Under the pieces are notes generated by a model that was not told where the DNA came from, ran no database searches, and was given only the letters and a program-made list of their open reading frames with translations. A DNA stretch of 64,000 bases from DASZQY01 sp035548515 (lineage in GTDB: Bacteria; Pseudomonadota; Alphaproteobacteria; Rhizobiales; Kaistiaceae), in NCBI GenBank assembly GCA_035548515.1, contig DASZSW010000002.1, positions 124,001-188,000 on the forward strand, given 5' to 3'. Positions 34,461 through 43,395 of this stretch are shown here, in pieces. Position numbers and translations under genes: made by a program. The stretch's first letter is position 1; the number at the start of each line of letters is the position of its first letter.

Positions 34461-35637
34461 GGCTGACCTTCGGCGTCTCGCCGGCGGAACGGGGGCGCAC
34501 CCGGTCGCCCAGCCGGCGGGCAATGCCGATGCCGGCGCGGCCGAGGAACGCGATCCAGCGCTTCGCGGCGTAGCGTAGCGACGGGTCGGTCGAGACGGCG
34601 CGCAGTGCGTAGGCCCGCTCAATGGAGCGGCGATCGTAATCCTGCTTCACCGCGTCGGCGTAGAAAGTGGCGATCTTGCCGGCGTCCATGCCGTCGGAGG
34701 CGAGCCACGCTGGAATGTGCACGTTGCAAAGCTGCGCGACGTCATTGATCGCTTTGCCCGCGCCGGTGCCGGCAGCAGGGCAGGAGGTCGAAAACGCATC
34801 GCCGATCAGCACGATCCCGGGCTGCTCGTAACCCTCGGTGATGTAGAGATCGGCTGGCCGGATGCGCATTTCGCCGGCGACCTCGAATTTGCCGATCGCC
34901 TTTTCGAGGTGCGGCATCACTTCGGTCAGCGCTCCGTACGGGTCCTTGCGCAGGCGCAGGATCCACGGGTCGTCGAGCCCGCGGTAGCACATGTAGTTGG
35001 CGCGCATGGCACTGGGGGTGGGGAACAGCGTCAGGTACGCGCCTTTGTCGGAAGCCCGCTCGGGATAGTAGGTGAGCGCCGGAAACTCGAAGTTGGCGCG
35101 GCCCACCGGCTTCACGTCGAACCCGGCGGTGATCGAATGCGCGTGGCTCAGTTCCTTCTTCTCCAGGCCAAGCGTATGGCGAAGGCCGGGGTTGAGCCCA
35201 ATCGCGAGCACGACGAGCCGCGCGGAAATCTTCTCGCCCGTCGCGAGCGTCACCGTCTGCCGATCGGCACTCGTCTCGATGGCAGTGACTTTGGCCAGCG
35301 CGCGGGGAATGCGCGGCGGAATCGCGCGGCGCACGGTGTTGACGATGTCGTGGTAGAGCATGCCGTATTGGCGGCCGGGCTTCTGATCGAGCACGTGGCC
35401 GAAACGCGCGACGCGGAGTTCATCGGCGCGCCCCATCGCAGGCAAGATCGCGTCGGCAATTCCAGTGCGCTGGAGTATGGCGACCTGCTCAGGATCGAAC
35501 TTTTCGCAGCGCAGATCGCGCGGATACTCCGCGTGCGGATCAATGAGGATCGCTTCGATGCCGGCGCGGCCGAGCGCTGCCGCAGCCAACGAACCGGCAA
35601 GCCCGCCGCCGACAATCGCCACATCCGGGCGCTGCAT
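34453..35637 (-). CDS. FAD-dependent oxidoreductase (UbiH/squalene-monooxygenase-like fold)
   Basis: 394-aa flavoprotein with a GAGGCGGACGAG ribosome site. The dinucleotide-binding GGGLAGSLAAAALGRAG (about 9-25) and the second FAD motif GDAFSTSCPAAGTGAGKA (about 289-306) identify a flavin monooxygenase/halogenase-type reductase. There is no membrane anchor, although the C-terminal 30 residues are basic and amphipathic. It is translationally coupled to the second acetyltransferase and sits in a surface-modification-like cluster, so oxidation of a lipid or aromatic precursor is possible; the substrate is not known. Confidence 0.82.
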   Translation of the reverse strand: MQRPDVAIVGGGLAGSLAAAALGRAGIEAILIDPHAEYPRDLRCEKFDPEQVAILQRTGIADAILPAMGRADELRVARFGHVLDQKPGRQYGMLYHDIVNTVRRAIPPRIPRALAKVTAIETSADRQTVTLATGEKISARLVVLAIGLNPGLRHTLGLEKKELSHAHSITAGFDVKPVGRANFEFPALTYYPERASDKGAYLTLFPTPSAMRANYMCYRGLDDPWILRLRKDPYGALTEVMPHLEKAIGKFEVAGEMRIRPADLYITEGYEQPGIVLIGDAFSTSCPAAGTGAGKAINDVAQLCNVHIPAWLASDGMDAGKIATFYADAVKQDYDRRSIERAYALRAVSTDPSLRYAAKRWIAFLGRAGIGIARRLGDRVRPRSAGETPKVSHV

Positions 35638-36016
35638 CTCGTCCGCCTCATCCGCTCCGCCATCAGGCGGAAAGCGAGGCGACTATTGGCCCTTTGCGCG
35701 TTAGGGGAAACAACCGACTAAGTTTAACCTTAAAGCTGCACCGGGTGCGGCAAAACGCCGGGATTCGCTGGCGTTCGCGACCGACGGCTGAGAGGACGAA
35801 CATCGGTCTTCGCGTCCGCAGTCTTGTCGTCGAGTGTCCCCCGAAGGTTCAAATTGGTCTCCCACGAGCGCTAACAGGCGAGGCGGCGTAAGGCGTCCGC
35901 CGCGGTAACGTTAATAGGTTCGATTGGAACCGCGAAATTTACGATAGCCGGGCTTTCGCTTTGTCACGGCGACGTGAGGCCGGTACCGTCCTGCTCGAAA
36001 AATCTGGGTAGGCCGA
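35638..36016. other. 379-bp gene-free divergent promoter region
   Basis: No open reading frame with good codon use is seen on either strand. It is the start-to-start space between the FAD gene (- strand) and the adenylation-like gene (+ strand). It holds TTTAACCTTAAAG (35713-35725) and a palindrome GGTTC-N5-GAACC (35917-35931, 86 bp before the + strand ATG), which could be an operator, though I cannot assign its protein. No RNA structure was recognised. Confidence 0.5.
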
Positions 36017-36769
36017 ATGCGGGTCGAACAATTCCTCAACGACAGCGCGGCGCGTTTTGGTGCGCGCGCAGCTGTCGTCGCCGGTGGGCGTCACCACAGC
36101 TATGTGGAGCTGGATCGCAGCTCGAGCCGGGTCGCGGCTGCACTTGCGAGCCACGGCGTGCGTCGTGGTGATCGCGTCGCGCTTTTCCTCGACAACACCT
36201 TCGAGGCCGTCGTCACGGCATTTGCGGTGCTGAAGGCGGGAGCTGTGGCCGCGCCGATCGATGCAAACAGCGACGAGGCGGCGGTGGCGGCGATGCTGTG
36301 GCGCACGGGTGCGGTCGCACTGGTGACCGAGGCGCGGCTGGCATCCACGGCCGCCTCGGCCATGCGCGGCTCGCGGCTGGTGCGCCTCGTCATGCTGTGC
36401 GGCGGCGATCGTTCGACGGCCGGCGGCAGTTGCCTGATCTTCGAGGAAGTCGCGGCCGGCATTGGGCTGGGGCCGGACGTCCAGCGGCCGGGTCCGGCGA
36501 GTGACCTCGCGATGCTTTTTCAGTCGACGCAGCCAGATGGCAAGCCGAGCGACGAAGAATTGACCCACGCGCAGGTTATCGCTGCGGCAGCTGTCGCATC
36601 GGCGGGAATGCCGAAGCTGTCCTCCATCCTCAGCCTGTACGGCGTCTGCCAATTGCTGGGCGCCATTCGCGCCGGCGCAACGCTGGTGCTCGAGACGCCG
36701 TCGATATTCCGGCGCGCGCTGTCCTCGTGCGCCGAGGATGACGCAATCGTTCCGGCGCTCGCCGGCTAG
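36017..36769 (+). CDS. Truncated, degenerate acyl-CoA synthetase-like (AMP-binding) protein
   Basis: 250-aa protein that aligns by eye with the N-terminal half of AMP-binding acyl-CoA/acyl-ACP synthetases: SYVELDRSSSRVAAAL, GDRVALFLDNTFEAVVTAFAVLKAGAVAAP and GVCQLLGAIRAGATLVLE are family stretches. The phosphate loop expected as TSGTTGxPKG reads FQSTQPDGKPSDEE, and the whole C-terminal half, including the lid and catalytic Lys, is missing: the stop falls 11 nt before the next gene. It cannot be an active ligase in the usual way. The frame is intact over all 250 codons, so it may be a retained binding or scaffold domain, or a recent remnant. Confidence 0.7.
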   Translation: MRVEQFLNDSAARFGARAAVVAGGRHHSYVELDRSSSRVAAALASHGVRRGDRVALFLDNTFEAVVTAFAVLKAGAVAAPIDANSDEAAVAAMLWRTGAVALVTEARLASTAASAMRGSRLVRLVMLCGGDRSTAGGSCLIFEEVAAGIGLGPDVQRPGPASDLAMLFQSTQPDGKPSDEELTHAQVIAAAAVASAGMPKLSSILSLYGVCQLLGAIRAGATLVLETPSIFRRALSSCAEDDAIVPALAG

Positions 36770-36780
36770 GAGCGCGAGCG

Positions 36781-37836
36781 TTGTCCGATCGCAGGTCCGT
36801 CTATCGCGTCGGCCTTGAGACGCTGTACTTCAGTGGGGCGCATCGCCTTGCCAGGCAGTTTCTTGCCGGCGATGGCGCTATCCTCATGTTCCATCGCGTG
36901 CGGCCCGCGCCGGGAAACGCGTTCCAGCCGAATATCGGCCTCGAGATCACTCCGGAATTCCTCGACGAGGTTCTGACGTCGCTCCGTGCCGAGGGCGTCG
37001 AGATCGTCACGCTGGACGAAGTGCATCGTCGCCTGATGTCGGGGAAACCGTCACGCCGTTTCGTTGCGCTCACCTTCGACGACGGGTATCGCGACAATCT
37101 CGAGTACGCGTGGCCGGTGCTGAAGCGCCACCAGGCGCCGTTCACGATCTACGTGCCGTCGGCTTTCGCGGAGGGACGTGGCGAGCTCTGGTGGGTGGTG
37201 CTGGAAGTCGCGATTGCGCAGAGCGCCGCGATCAACTTCACGCTCTCCGGGCGCGAGCACGTGTTTGATTGCGCAACGCTGGAAGCGAAGCAGGCGGCGT
37301 TCGGCGCGGTCAGCGATCTTATCCACGACTGCGGGACGGAAGCGGAGCTGCGTCACGCGGTGCGGGATATCGCCGGCAGATGCGGCATCGACATGGCCGC
37401 GCTGTGCCGCGATCTGTGCATGGACTGGGACGAGCTCGCGACGCTCGCGGCGGACCCGTTGGTAACGATCGGAGCCCACACGGTGACGCACCCGATCCTC
37501 ACCAAGGTGACGGCCGAAGAAGCGCGCGCCGAGATGCTGGAGGGCGCGCGTGCCATAGCCGCGCGGCTCGGCCGGGTGCCGGCGCATTTCGCCTACCCGG
37601 TAGGGTCACCCGGCGCTGCTGGCGTGCGCGAGTTCGCGCTCGCTGCGGGCGCCGGCTTCAAGACCGCGGTGACGACGCGGCTGGGGGTCCTGTTTCCCGA
37701 CCACGCCCAGCACCTGACCGCGCTGCCGCGCGTGTCGGTGAACGGTGGGTTCCAGAAGATGCGCTACCTCGACGTCCTGTTGTCGGGCGCGCCGGGCGCG
37801 CTGCTCAACCGTTTCCGCCGCGTCGACGCCGCCTGA
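36781..37836 (+). CDS. Polysaccharide deacetylase family protein (carbohydrate esterase 4)
   Basis: 351-aa NodB-homology protein. It starts at TTG 36781 with AGGAG eight bases upstream, 11 nt after the adenylation-like gene, so the two are probably one operon. Metal/catalytic motifs: FDDGYRDN (Asp pair near 98-99) and HTVTHPILT (His ligands near 238 and 242), then FAYPVGSPG. No signal peptide is evident, though the N-terminal 30 residues contain a weakly hydrophobic stretch. It should remove N-acetyl groups from a polysaccharide or lipid-linked glycan. Related TIM-barrel enzymes include NodB and PelA-type deacetylases. Confidence 0.87.
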   Translation: MSDRRSVYRVGLETLYFSGAHRLARQFLAGDGAILMFHRVRPAPGNAFQPNIGLEITPEFLDEVLTSLRAEGVEIVTLDEVHRRLMSGKPSRRFVALTFDDGYRDNLEYAWPVLKRHQAPFTIYVPSAFAEGRGELWWVVLEVAIAQSAAINFTLSGREHVFDCATLEAKQAAFGAVSDLIHDCGTEAELRHAVRDIAGRCGIDMAALCRDLCMDWDELATLAADPLVTIGAHTVTHPILTKVTAEEARAEMLEGARAIAARLGRVPAHFAYPVGSPGAAGVREFALAAGAGFKTAVTTRLGVLFPDHAQHLTALPRVSVNGGFQKMRYLDVLLSGAPGALLNRFRRVDAA

Positions 37837-37842
37837 ACGCGG

Positions 37843-39018
37843 CTAGATCAAGCCGCGCTTCGCCAGATTTCGCATCAGCGCGCCAGCGCCGAACGTCCAG
37901 GGCTCCGCCTCATTGGTGGCGACCACGCGATTGGACAGGCGGCCGAGCTTCGGCGAGGCGATGGTGACGACGTCGCCCTTCTTGTGGGTGAAGCCCTGTC
38001 CCTTGACGTCGCGGTCGTCGACCGGCGCGAACATCGTGCCGAGGTAAAGCGCGACGCCGTCGGGGTAACTGTGATGAGGCCCGAGCGTCGCCGCCATGAG
38101 ATCGGCGGGGTCGCGGCTGATGCGGCTGATCGCGCTGCCGCCGCGGAGCGCATAGCCCTCCTCGCCGTCGACAGACAGATCGACGTGGGCCTTGCGCACG
38201 TCATCCAGCGAGAAGTGACGATCGAACAGGCGGATGAAGGGCCCGAGCGCCGCGCTGGCGTTGTTGTCCTTGGCCTTGCCCAGGAGCAGGGCGGAGCGAC
38301 CCTCGAAATCGCGAAGGTTTACGTCGTTGCCCAATGCTGCGCCCACGATGGCTCCGTTCGAGGAGGCGACGATGACGACCTCGGGCTCGGGATTGTTCCA
38401 GCTCGAATCCGGCCGCACGCCGATTTCGGCGAGGTGGCCGACGGCCGCCATGGGCGGTGCCTTGGTGAAGATTTCGGCGTCAGGCCCGATCCCGACCTCG
38501 AGGTATTGCGACCACATGCCCTTGTCGATCAGCAGCTTCTTCAGCGCCATCGCTTCTTGTGAGCCGGGCTTGAGGCGCGAGAGATCGTCGCCGATGAGCG
38601 CGGTGATCTCGCGGCGCAAAGCCGGCGCGAGTTCGGGGGCGCCGCGCGCCTTTTCCTCGATCACCCGCTCGAGCATGGACACGGCGAAGGTCACGCCCGC
38701 CGCCTTGATGGCCTGAAGGTCGGTCGGCGCGAGCAGCCACGGCCGCCTCGCGTCGCGTCTGTCGCGCGGCGTGTTGGCGAGAACCTCGGAGAGCAGGCCG
38801 ACGGGTTCGCCCTTGGCGTCATGCGCCAGCGCCGCCGGAAGCCGTGCCTCGCACAGGTCGCGCATCGTCGCGACCGTTGCGGTGATGTCGACCAGCTCCG
38901 CCCCCCGGAGCGCAACGACCGACGGACCTTCGCGGTCCGGACGCCACACGCGGCCGACGAGCGCCGCCTGTTCGTGGTCGTCAGGCAGCGCGAACTGGGC
39001 GCGCGTGTCGAGTGCCAT
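37843..39018 (-). CDS. Fumarylacetoacetate hydrolase family protein
   Basis: 391-aa FAH-family protein. ATG 39018 with GGGGGAA upstream; the frame stays open to 39885 but that extension overlaps the hybrid kinase gene and is not real. Metal and catalytic residues of the fold can be placed near WNNPEPEVV (Glu), GNDVNLRDFEGRSALLLGKAKDN and TMFAPVDDRDVKGQGFTHKKGD. Length near 390 with an N-terminal extra domain matches the 2-keto-3-deoxy-sugar-acid dehydratase/fumarylpyruvate-like branch (for example 2-dehydro-3-deoxy-D-arabinonate dehydratase), but the substrate cannot be assigned. It lies convergent to the deacetylase gene and near the UxaA-type dehydratase gene. Confidence 0.85.
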   Translation of the reverse strand: MALDTRAQFALPDDHEQAALVGRVWRPDREGPSVVALRGAELVDITATVATMRDLCEARLPAALAHDAKGEPVGLLSEVLANTPRDRRDARRPWLLAPTDLQAIKAAGVTFAVSMLERVIEEKARGAPELAPALRREITALIGDDLSRLKPGSQEAMALKKLLIDKGMWSQYLEVGIGPDAEIFTKAPPMAAVGHLAEIGVRPDSSWNNPEPEVVIVASSNGAIVGAALGNDVNLRDFEGRSALLLGKAKDNNASAALGPFIRLFDRHFSLDDVRKAHVDLSVDGEEGYALRGGSAISRISRDPADLMAATLGPHHSYPDGVALYLGTMFAPVDDRDVKGQGFTHKKGDVVTIASPKLGRLSNRVVATNEAEPWTFGAGALMRNLAKRGLI

Positions 39019-39059
39019 AGCCGGTGTTCCCCCGCGAAATCCGCTGCTGCCTATGATTT

Positions 39060-40985
39060 TTAGCCGCGCCCGTCCAGCATCTCGCGGACCTTGCGGGCGA
39101 GATCGTGCTGGGCGAATGGCTTCGACAGAAGCTGGACGCCCGGATCGAGCCGTCCGTGATGGATAATGGCATTGCGGGTGTAGCCGGTGGTGAACAGGAC
39201 CGGCAGGTCCGGCCGCAAGGCTGTCGCGCGGTTGGCGAGTTCGCGCCCGCTCATGCCGGGCAGCACGACGTCGGTAAACAGCAGGTCGATCCGCGTTTCC
39301 TCGGCGACGAGGCGCAGCGCGGTTTCTGCATCGGCCGCTTCCAGCACCGTGTAGCCGAGGTCCGTTAGCGCGTCGCGGGCGAAATCCCGCACGCCCTCGT
39401 TGTCTTCCACCAGCAGGATGGTCTCGCGCGCCGCAGCACGCGGGGCCGCGCCGTCGGTCGCCGGGCGGGGCGCTGGGGCGGCCGCCGGTTCGTCGTCCTT
39501 CAGCAGGCGCGGCAGATAGAGCTTCACCGTCGTGCCCTGGCCGACTTCGCTGTAGATGCGCACATGGCCGCCGGATTGCTTGACGAAACCGTGCACCATG
39601 GCGAGGCCGAGGCCTGAGCCTTGCCCGGCCGGCTTGGTGGTGAAGAACGGCTCGAAGGTGCGCGCCAGAAGATCGGGCGGGATGCCGCCGCCAGTGTCGG
39701 TGACGCTCAGCATCGCATATTGCCCGGCCGCCACGTCGCCAAACTGCCGTGAGTACGCGTCGTCGAGGTACGTATTGGCCGTCTCGATGGTGAGGCGTCC
39801 ACCCTCGGGCATGGCGTCGCGGGCGTTGACGCACAGGTTGATGAGCGCATTCTCGAGCTGGTTGGTGTCGGCGAACGTGGGCCACAGGCCGCCGGCGAGA
39901 ATAGTCTCGACGTTGACGTTTTCGCCGAGCGTGCGCCGAAGCAGATCGGACATGCCGGTGACCAGCCGGTTCATGTCGATGCGTGCCGGATCGAGCGCTT
40001 GGCGGCGGGAAAACGCCAGCAGGCGGTGGGTGAGCTGCGCGGCGCTGCGGGCGCCTTGCTGGGCCAGGTCGAGCGGCTTGGTAAGCGCGCTCGACAACGC
40101 GCCGATGTCGGTCTGCTCCGGCGTGTCCGCGATGCGGCGGCGAAGCGTGTCGAGGTTGCCCATGATGATGGTGAGCAGGTTATTGAAGTCGTGCGCGATG
40201 CCGCCGGTCAGCTGGCCAACCGCCTCGATCTTCTGCGCCTGCCGCAGCGTCTCCTGCGTCTCGCGGCGAAGGGCGATCTCGCCTTCCAGTTCCCTGGCCC
40301 GGGCACGCGCCTCGGCAAGAGCGCCTTGCGCTGTGCGGGCGAGGAACGTCGCCAGCGCCACCGCGGCGGCGAGGCTGCCAATGACTAGGCCCAGCAGCCA
40401 GCCCCGAGCCATCGCCGCATCGCCCTGACGCTCGGTCAGCGTCTGGCGTTCGTCGTCGTTGATGGCGTCGATGACGCTGCGCACGCTGTCCATCACCGCC
40501 TTGCCGCGGCCGGATGCGACGAAACCGCGTGCCGCGTCGGTCTGCCCGGCGCGGTTCAGCGCAATGGTCTGCGCGAGCAGGTCGAAGCGTTCGGCGACGA
40601 GCGGTTTCAGGTTTTCGACGCGCGTGTGCTGCGCAGTTTCGTTCGCGGTCAGCGATTCGAGCGTCTGGGAGATCTGCGCGATGCTGGTCCTGGCGTCGTT
40701 GTACGGCGCAAGGTACGACTCGTCGTTGGTCAGCAGATAGCCGCGCTGGCCGGTTTCGGCGTCCTGCATGACACTCAGCAGGCGGGTGGCGATCTGGCGG
40801 ACCTGGTAGCTCTGGGTGACCAGCCGGTCGGCGTCGGCGGAGCGCATCGCCATATAGACCGCGGCGGTGCCAGCCACGAGCACCAACGCGAACGCCGCGG
40901 CCAGAATGCCGGCGTACGTTGCCGTCCGGCCCCAGCGGCCAAACACATAGCGCTGCCAAAAACCCGCCAAACCGAGACTCCGCAC
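39060..40985 (-). CDS. CHASE3 hybrid histidine kinase (HisKA-HATPase-REC)
   Basis: 641-aa membrane hybrid kinase, GTG start. A first membrane helix (about 23-47), an extracytoplasmic CHASE3 domain (about 55-185; DAETGQRGYLLTND) and a second helix (about 195-217) form the sensor. The cytoplasmic part has HisKA with His265 in GGIAHDFNNLLTI, HATPase_c with NLCVNARDAMPEGG and GSGLGLAMVHGF, and a C-terminal receiver with LFTDVVLPGMSG. It is similar in plan to the hybrid kinase at 7019, but with CHASE3 instead of PAS. A divergent single-domain receiver gene starts 92 bp away, a likely partner. Confidence 0.92.
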   Translation of the reverse strand: MRSLGLAGFWQRYVFGRWGRTATYAGILAAAFALVLVAGTAAVYMAMRSADADRLVTQSYQVRQIATRLLSVMQDAETGQRGYLLTNDESYLAPYNDARTSIAQISQTLESLTANETAQHTRVENLKPLVAERFDLLAQTIALNRAGQTDAARGFVASGRGKAVMDSVRSVIDAINDDERQTLTERQGDAAMARGWLLGLVIGSLAAAVALATFLARTAQGALAEARARARELEGEIALRRETQETLRQAQKIEAVGQLTGGIAHDFNNLLTIIMGNLDTLRRRIADTPEQTDIGALSSALTKPLDLAQQGARSAAQLTHRLLAFSRRQALDPARIDMNRLVTGMSDLLRRTLGENVNVETILAGGLWPTFADTNQLENALINLCVNARDAMPEGGRLTIETANTYLDDAYSRQFGDVAAGQYAMLSVTDTGGGIPPDLLARTFEPFFTTKPAGQGSGLGLAMVHGFVKQSGGHVRIYSEVGQGTTVKLYLPRLLKDDEPAAAPAPRPATDGAAPRAAARETILLVEDNEGVRDFARDALTDLGYTVLEAADAETALRLVAEETRIDLLFTDVVLPGMSGRELANRATALRPDLPVLFTTGYTRNAIIHHGRLDPGVQLLSKPFAQHDLARKVREMLDGRG

Positions 40986-41077
40986 CCGAGCGCTGCTGAC
41001 CGGCGCGATATTAGGTTGCCGGGCACATGTGCGCTATGCTGGTTCGTGACCCCTCCGAAGTTGCCGAAAGTGCGTCG

Positions 41078-41422
41078 ATGAGCCGTGTGCTCGTGCTCGA
41101 AGACGAGCCGTTGATTGCGATGATGCTTGAGGACTGGCTGCTTGAGATCGGCCACGAGCCGGTTGGGCCGGCGGCAACGATCGCGTCCGCTCTTGAACTG
41201 GTTCAGCAGCGCTCCCCGGAGGTTGCTATCCTGGACCTGTCGATCAACGGCCAGACCTCGTACGTCGTGGCGGATTTGCTGGTCGAGCGCGGCGTGCCGT
41301 TTGCGTTCGCTACCGGCCACGGCACGGCCCAGTTGAGCGCGCCGCACGATGGCGCGCCGGTTCTCGGCAAGCCGTACGATTTCGAGTCTGTGAAGGCGAT
41401 GATGGTGCGGCTGCTCGGCTAG
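41078..41422 (+). CDS. Single-domain response regulator
   Basis: 114-aa receiver from ATG 41078 (MSRVLVLEDEP); an in-frame ATG at 41027 would add residues lacking receiver character. The acidic pair (EDEP), phospho-acceptor in AILDLSINGQ, switch Thr/Ala region FATGHG and Lys in LGKPYDFE are intact. The ILDLSING pattern, where other receivers have LPxMDG, marks the CheY-like subfamily commonly paired with HWE/HisKA hybrid kinases. No output domain. It is divergent from the CHASE3 hybrid kinase and convergent with the UxaA-type gene, ending 4 nt from it. Confidence 0.88.
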   Translation: MSRVLVLEDEPLIAMMLEDWLLEIGHEPVGPAATIASALELVQQRSPEVAILDLSINGQTSYVVADLLVERGVPFAFATGHGTAQLSAPHDGAPVLGKPYDFESVKAMMVRLLG

Positions 41423-41426
41423 CCGG

Positions 41427-42998
41427 TCACATCACCGCGCCGATTTGCCACGGCACGAATTCGTTGTCGCCGTACCCCAGCTCCTCGGACTTCGACTTCT
41501 CGCCGGAGGCCACCGCGATCACCTTGTCGAGGATCTCGCGACCCTTCTGGTCGATGGTCACGCCGTCGAGGATGTCGCCGCAGTTGATGTCCATGTCCTC
41601 GGTCTGGCGCACGTAAGTGTCGTTGTTGGTCGCGAGCTTGATCGACGGCGCCGGCTTGAAGCCGAAGGCAGAGCCGCGCCCCGTGGTGAAGGCGATGATG
41701 TTGCAGCCCGAGGCGACCTGGCCGGTGACGCCGACCGGATCGTAGCCGGGTGAATCCATGAACACGAATCCACGCGTCGTGATCGGCTCGGCGTAGTGAT
41801 AGACGCCGCGCATGGTGGTCGTGCCGCCCTTGGCCGCGGCGCCCAGCGATTTCTCGAGAATGGTGGTCAGCCCGCCCGCCTTGTTGCCGGGCGAGGGGTT
41901 GTTGTTCATCTCACCCTTGTTGCGGGCGGTGTAGTCTTCCCACCACTTGATGATGCCGACGAGCCTCTCGCCGATCTCGCGCGTCGCCGCTCGGCGCGTC
42001 AGCAGATGCTCGGCGCCGTAGATTTCGGGCGTCTCGCAGAGCACCGCCGTGCCGCCCTGTTCGACCAGCAGGTCGGCGGCGCGGCCGAGCGCCGGGTTCG
42101 CGGTGATGCCGGAGTAGCCATCGGAGCCGCCGCACTGGAGCGCCAGCATCAGCTCCGACACCGGTACCGCCTCGCGGCGGACAGCGTTGGCGTCGGCGAG
42201 CATCTCCTTGATCATCGCCACGCCGCGCTCGACGGTCTTGCGCGTTCCGCCCGTCGCCTGGATGGTCATGGTGCGGAACATCTCGTTCTCTTTCAGGCCA
42301 TAGTCGTCGACGAGATCGGGGATCTGCATCACCTCGCAGCCGAGCCCGACCATGAGCGCGCCGGCGAGATTGGGGTGCGTGGCATAGCCCCACTCGGTGC
42401 GCTGCATGACCTGGAAGCCTTCCGAGCCCTTGCCGGCCATGCCGCAGCCGGAGCCCTGCACGAACGGTACGACGCCGTCGATGTGGGGATAATCGTCGAG
42501 GATGCCGGAGCGGTTGAACTCGTCGGCGATGAAGCGGGCGACCGAGGCCGAGCAGTTCACGCTGGTCAGGATGCCGATGTAGTTGCGCGTGCCGACCTTG
42601 CCGTTCTTGCGCCTGTAGCCCCGGAAGGTGCGGCGCTGTTCGAGCGGCAGCACATGCTCCGGCTCGGCCGCCTCGGCGAAATGATAGTCGCGGGCGAATT
42701 CGTGGACGCCGCAGTTGTGCGTGTGCACGTGCTCGCCGGGCCGGATTTCGGCGGTGGCGAAGCCGATGATCTGGCCAAACTTCAGCACCGGCTCGCCGGG
42801 CGCTATCGGCGCGGTCGCCATCTTGTGCCCCTTGGGCACGCGGCTGATCGCAGTGACGCCCTCGGCGACGGCGCCGGGCAGAATCGGATCGATGGAAACG
42901 ATGACGTTGTCGGCCGGATTGAGGCGCAGGAAACGCGGCGCCTTCGCCCGCTCGGAAAGGCCCGGCATGGTCAATAAGGCGTCGGTAGGCGGCGTCAT
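41427..42998 (-). CDS. Altronate/galactarate dehydratase family protein (UxaA/GarD)
   Basis: 523-aa sugar-acid dehydratase. The start ATG 42998 has GGAAAGC six bases upstream. An N-terminal SAF domain (about 35-105; PGEHVHTHNCGVHEF) is followed by the large GarD/UxaA C-terminal domain: RNYIGILTSVNCSASVA, GSGCGMAGKG, ALQCGGSDGYSGITANPALG and TTGRGSAFGF. The conserved Cys residues that hold the Fe or Fe-S centre in the family are present. It dehydrates altronate or galactarate to a 2-keto-3-deoxy acid. With a PfkB kinase, a glycerate kinase and an FAH protein in the same window, hexuronate or aldarate breakdown is a reasonable inference. Confidence 0.9.
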   Translation of the reverse strand: MTPPTDALLTMPGLSERAKAPRFLRLNPADNVIVSIDPILPGAVAEGVTAISRVPKGHKMATAPIAPGEPVLKFGQIIGFATAEIRPGEHVHTHNCGVHEFARDYHFAEAAEPEHVLPLEQRRTFRGYRRKNGKVGTRNYIGILTSVNCSASVARFIADEFNRSGILDDYPHIDGVVPFVQGSGCGMAGKGSEGFQVMQRTEWGYATHPNLAGALMVGLGCEVMQIPDLVDDYGLKENEMFRTMTIQATGGTRKTVERGVAMIKEMLADANAVRREAVPVSELMLALQCGGSDGYSGITANPALGRAADLLVEQGGTAVLCETPEIYGAEHLLTRRAATREIGERLVGIIKWWEDYTARNKGEMNNNPSPGNKAGGLTTILEKSLGAAAKGGTTTMRGVYHYAEPITTRGFVFMDSPGYDPVGVTGQVASGCNIIAFTTGRGSAFGFKPAPSIKLATNNDTYVRQTEDMDINCGDILDGVTIDQKGREILDKVIAVASGEKSKSEELGYGDNEFVPWQIGAVM

Positions 42999-43152
42999 CG
43001 GATGCTTTCCGGCCGCTGCGAAGCGGCCACCCAGTGCAGCGCACATAAGATATGGCAGGACTTGCCCTTTGCGTGCAATTACGCGCCGGAGGGCCAAGGT
43101 CAAGCTGGCATTCAGCGCGATGCCAGACGGATGCTGCAGGGCGCGTCGGCCG

Positions 43153-43395
43153 CTATTTGCCGAAGGCGATGCTTGCGCCGGTGCTCTCGCTGCAGGCTTC
43201 GGTGATCATCGCAACAACTTCATCTACCGAGAGGCCTGCTTCTGGGTAGCGCCGCAGAATGGCCTCCGCCTCGCGCTGGGCGAATACCATGCGATTTTCT
43301 GCAATGGCGCGGCGGGCGAGATCCGCAACCGCGTTCCTGGGGCCGAAGTGGTCGCTACGGGTGGGGTGGTCGTTATGGGCAAGGGTGGCCGACAT
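43153..43395 (-). CDS. Conserved small cytoplasmic protein, function unknown
   Basis: 80-aa protein with a GAGGAGC ribosome site seven bases upstream of the ATG, so I believe it is real. It is acidic/basic mixed and helical; a Glu/Arg-rich central region (LARRAIAENRMVFAQREAEAILRRY) is followed by a region like a short C-terminal helix (DEVVAMITEACSE). No known domain recognised. It lies between the convergent-side sugar dehydratase gene upstream of whose start it ends (154 bp away) and the ribokinase. Its role cannot be read from context. Confidence 0.6.
   Translation of the reverse strand: MSATLAHNDHPTRSDHFGPRNAVADLARRAIAENRMVFAQREAEAILRRYPEAGLSVDEVVAMITEACSESTGASIAFGK

Noticed and set aside
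37843..39885. 680-codon frame that would extend the FAH protein into the hybrid kinase gene
   Set aside because: Only the part from 39018 has family character and a ribosome site; the rest is antiparallel to nothing but in a wrong frame of the kinase gene, and is Arg/Gly-rich.
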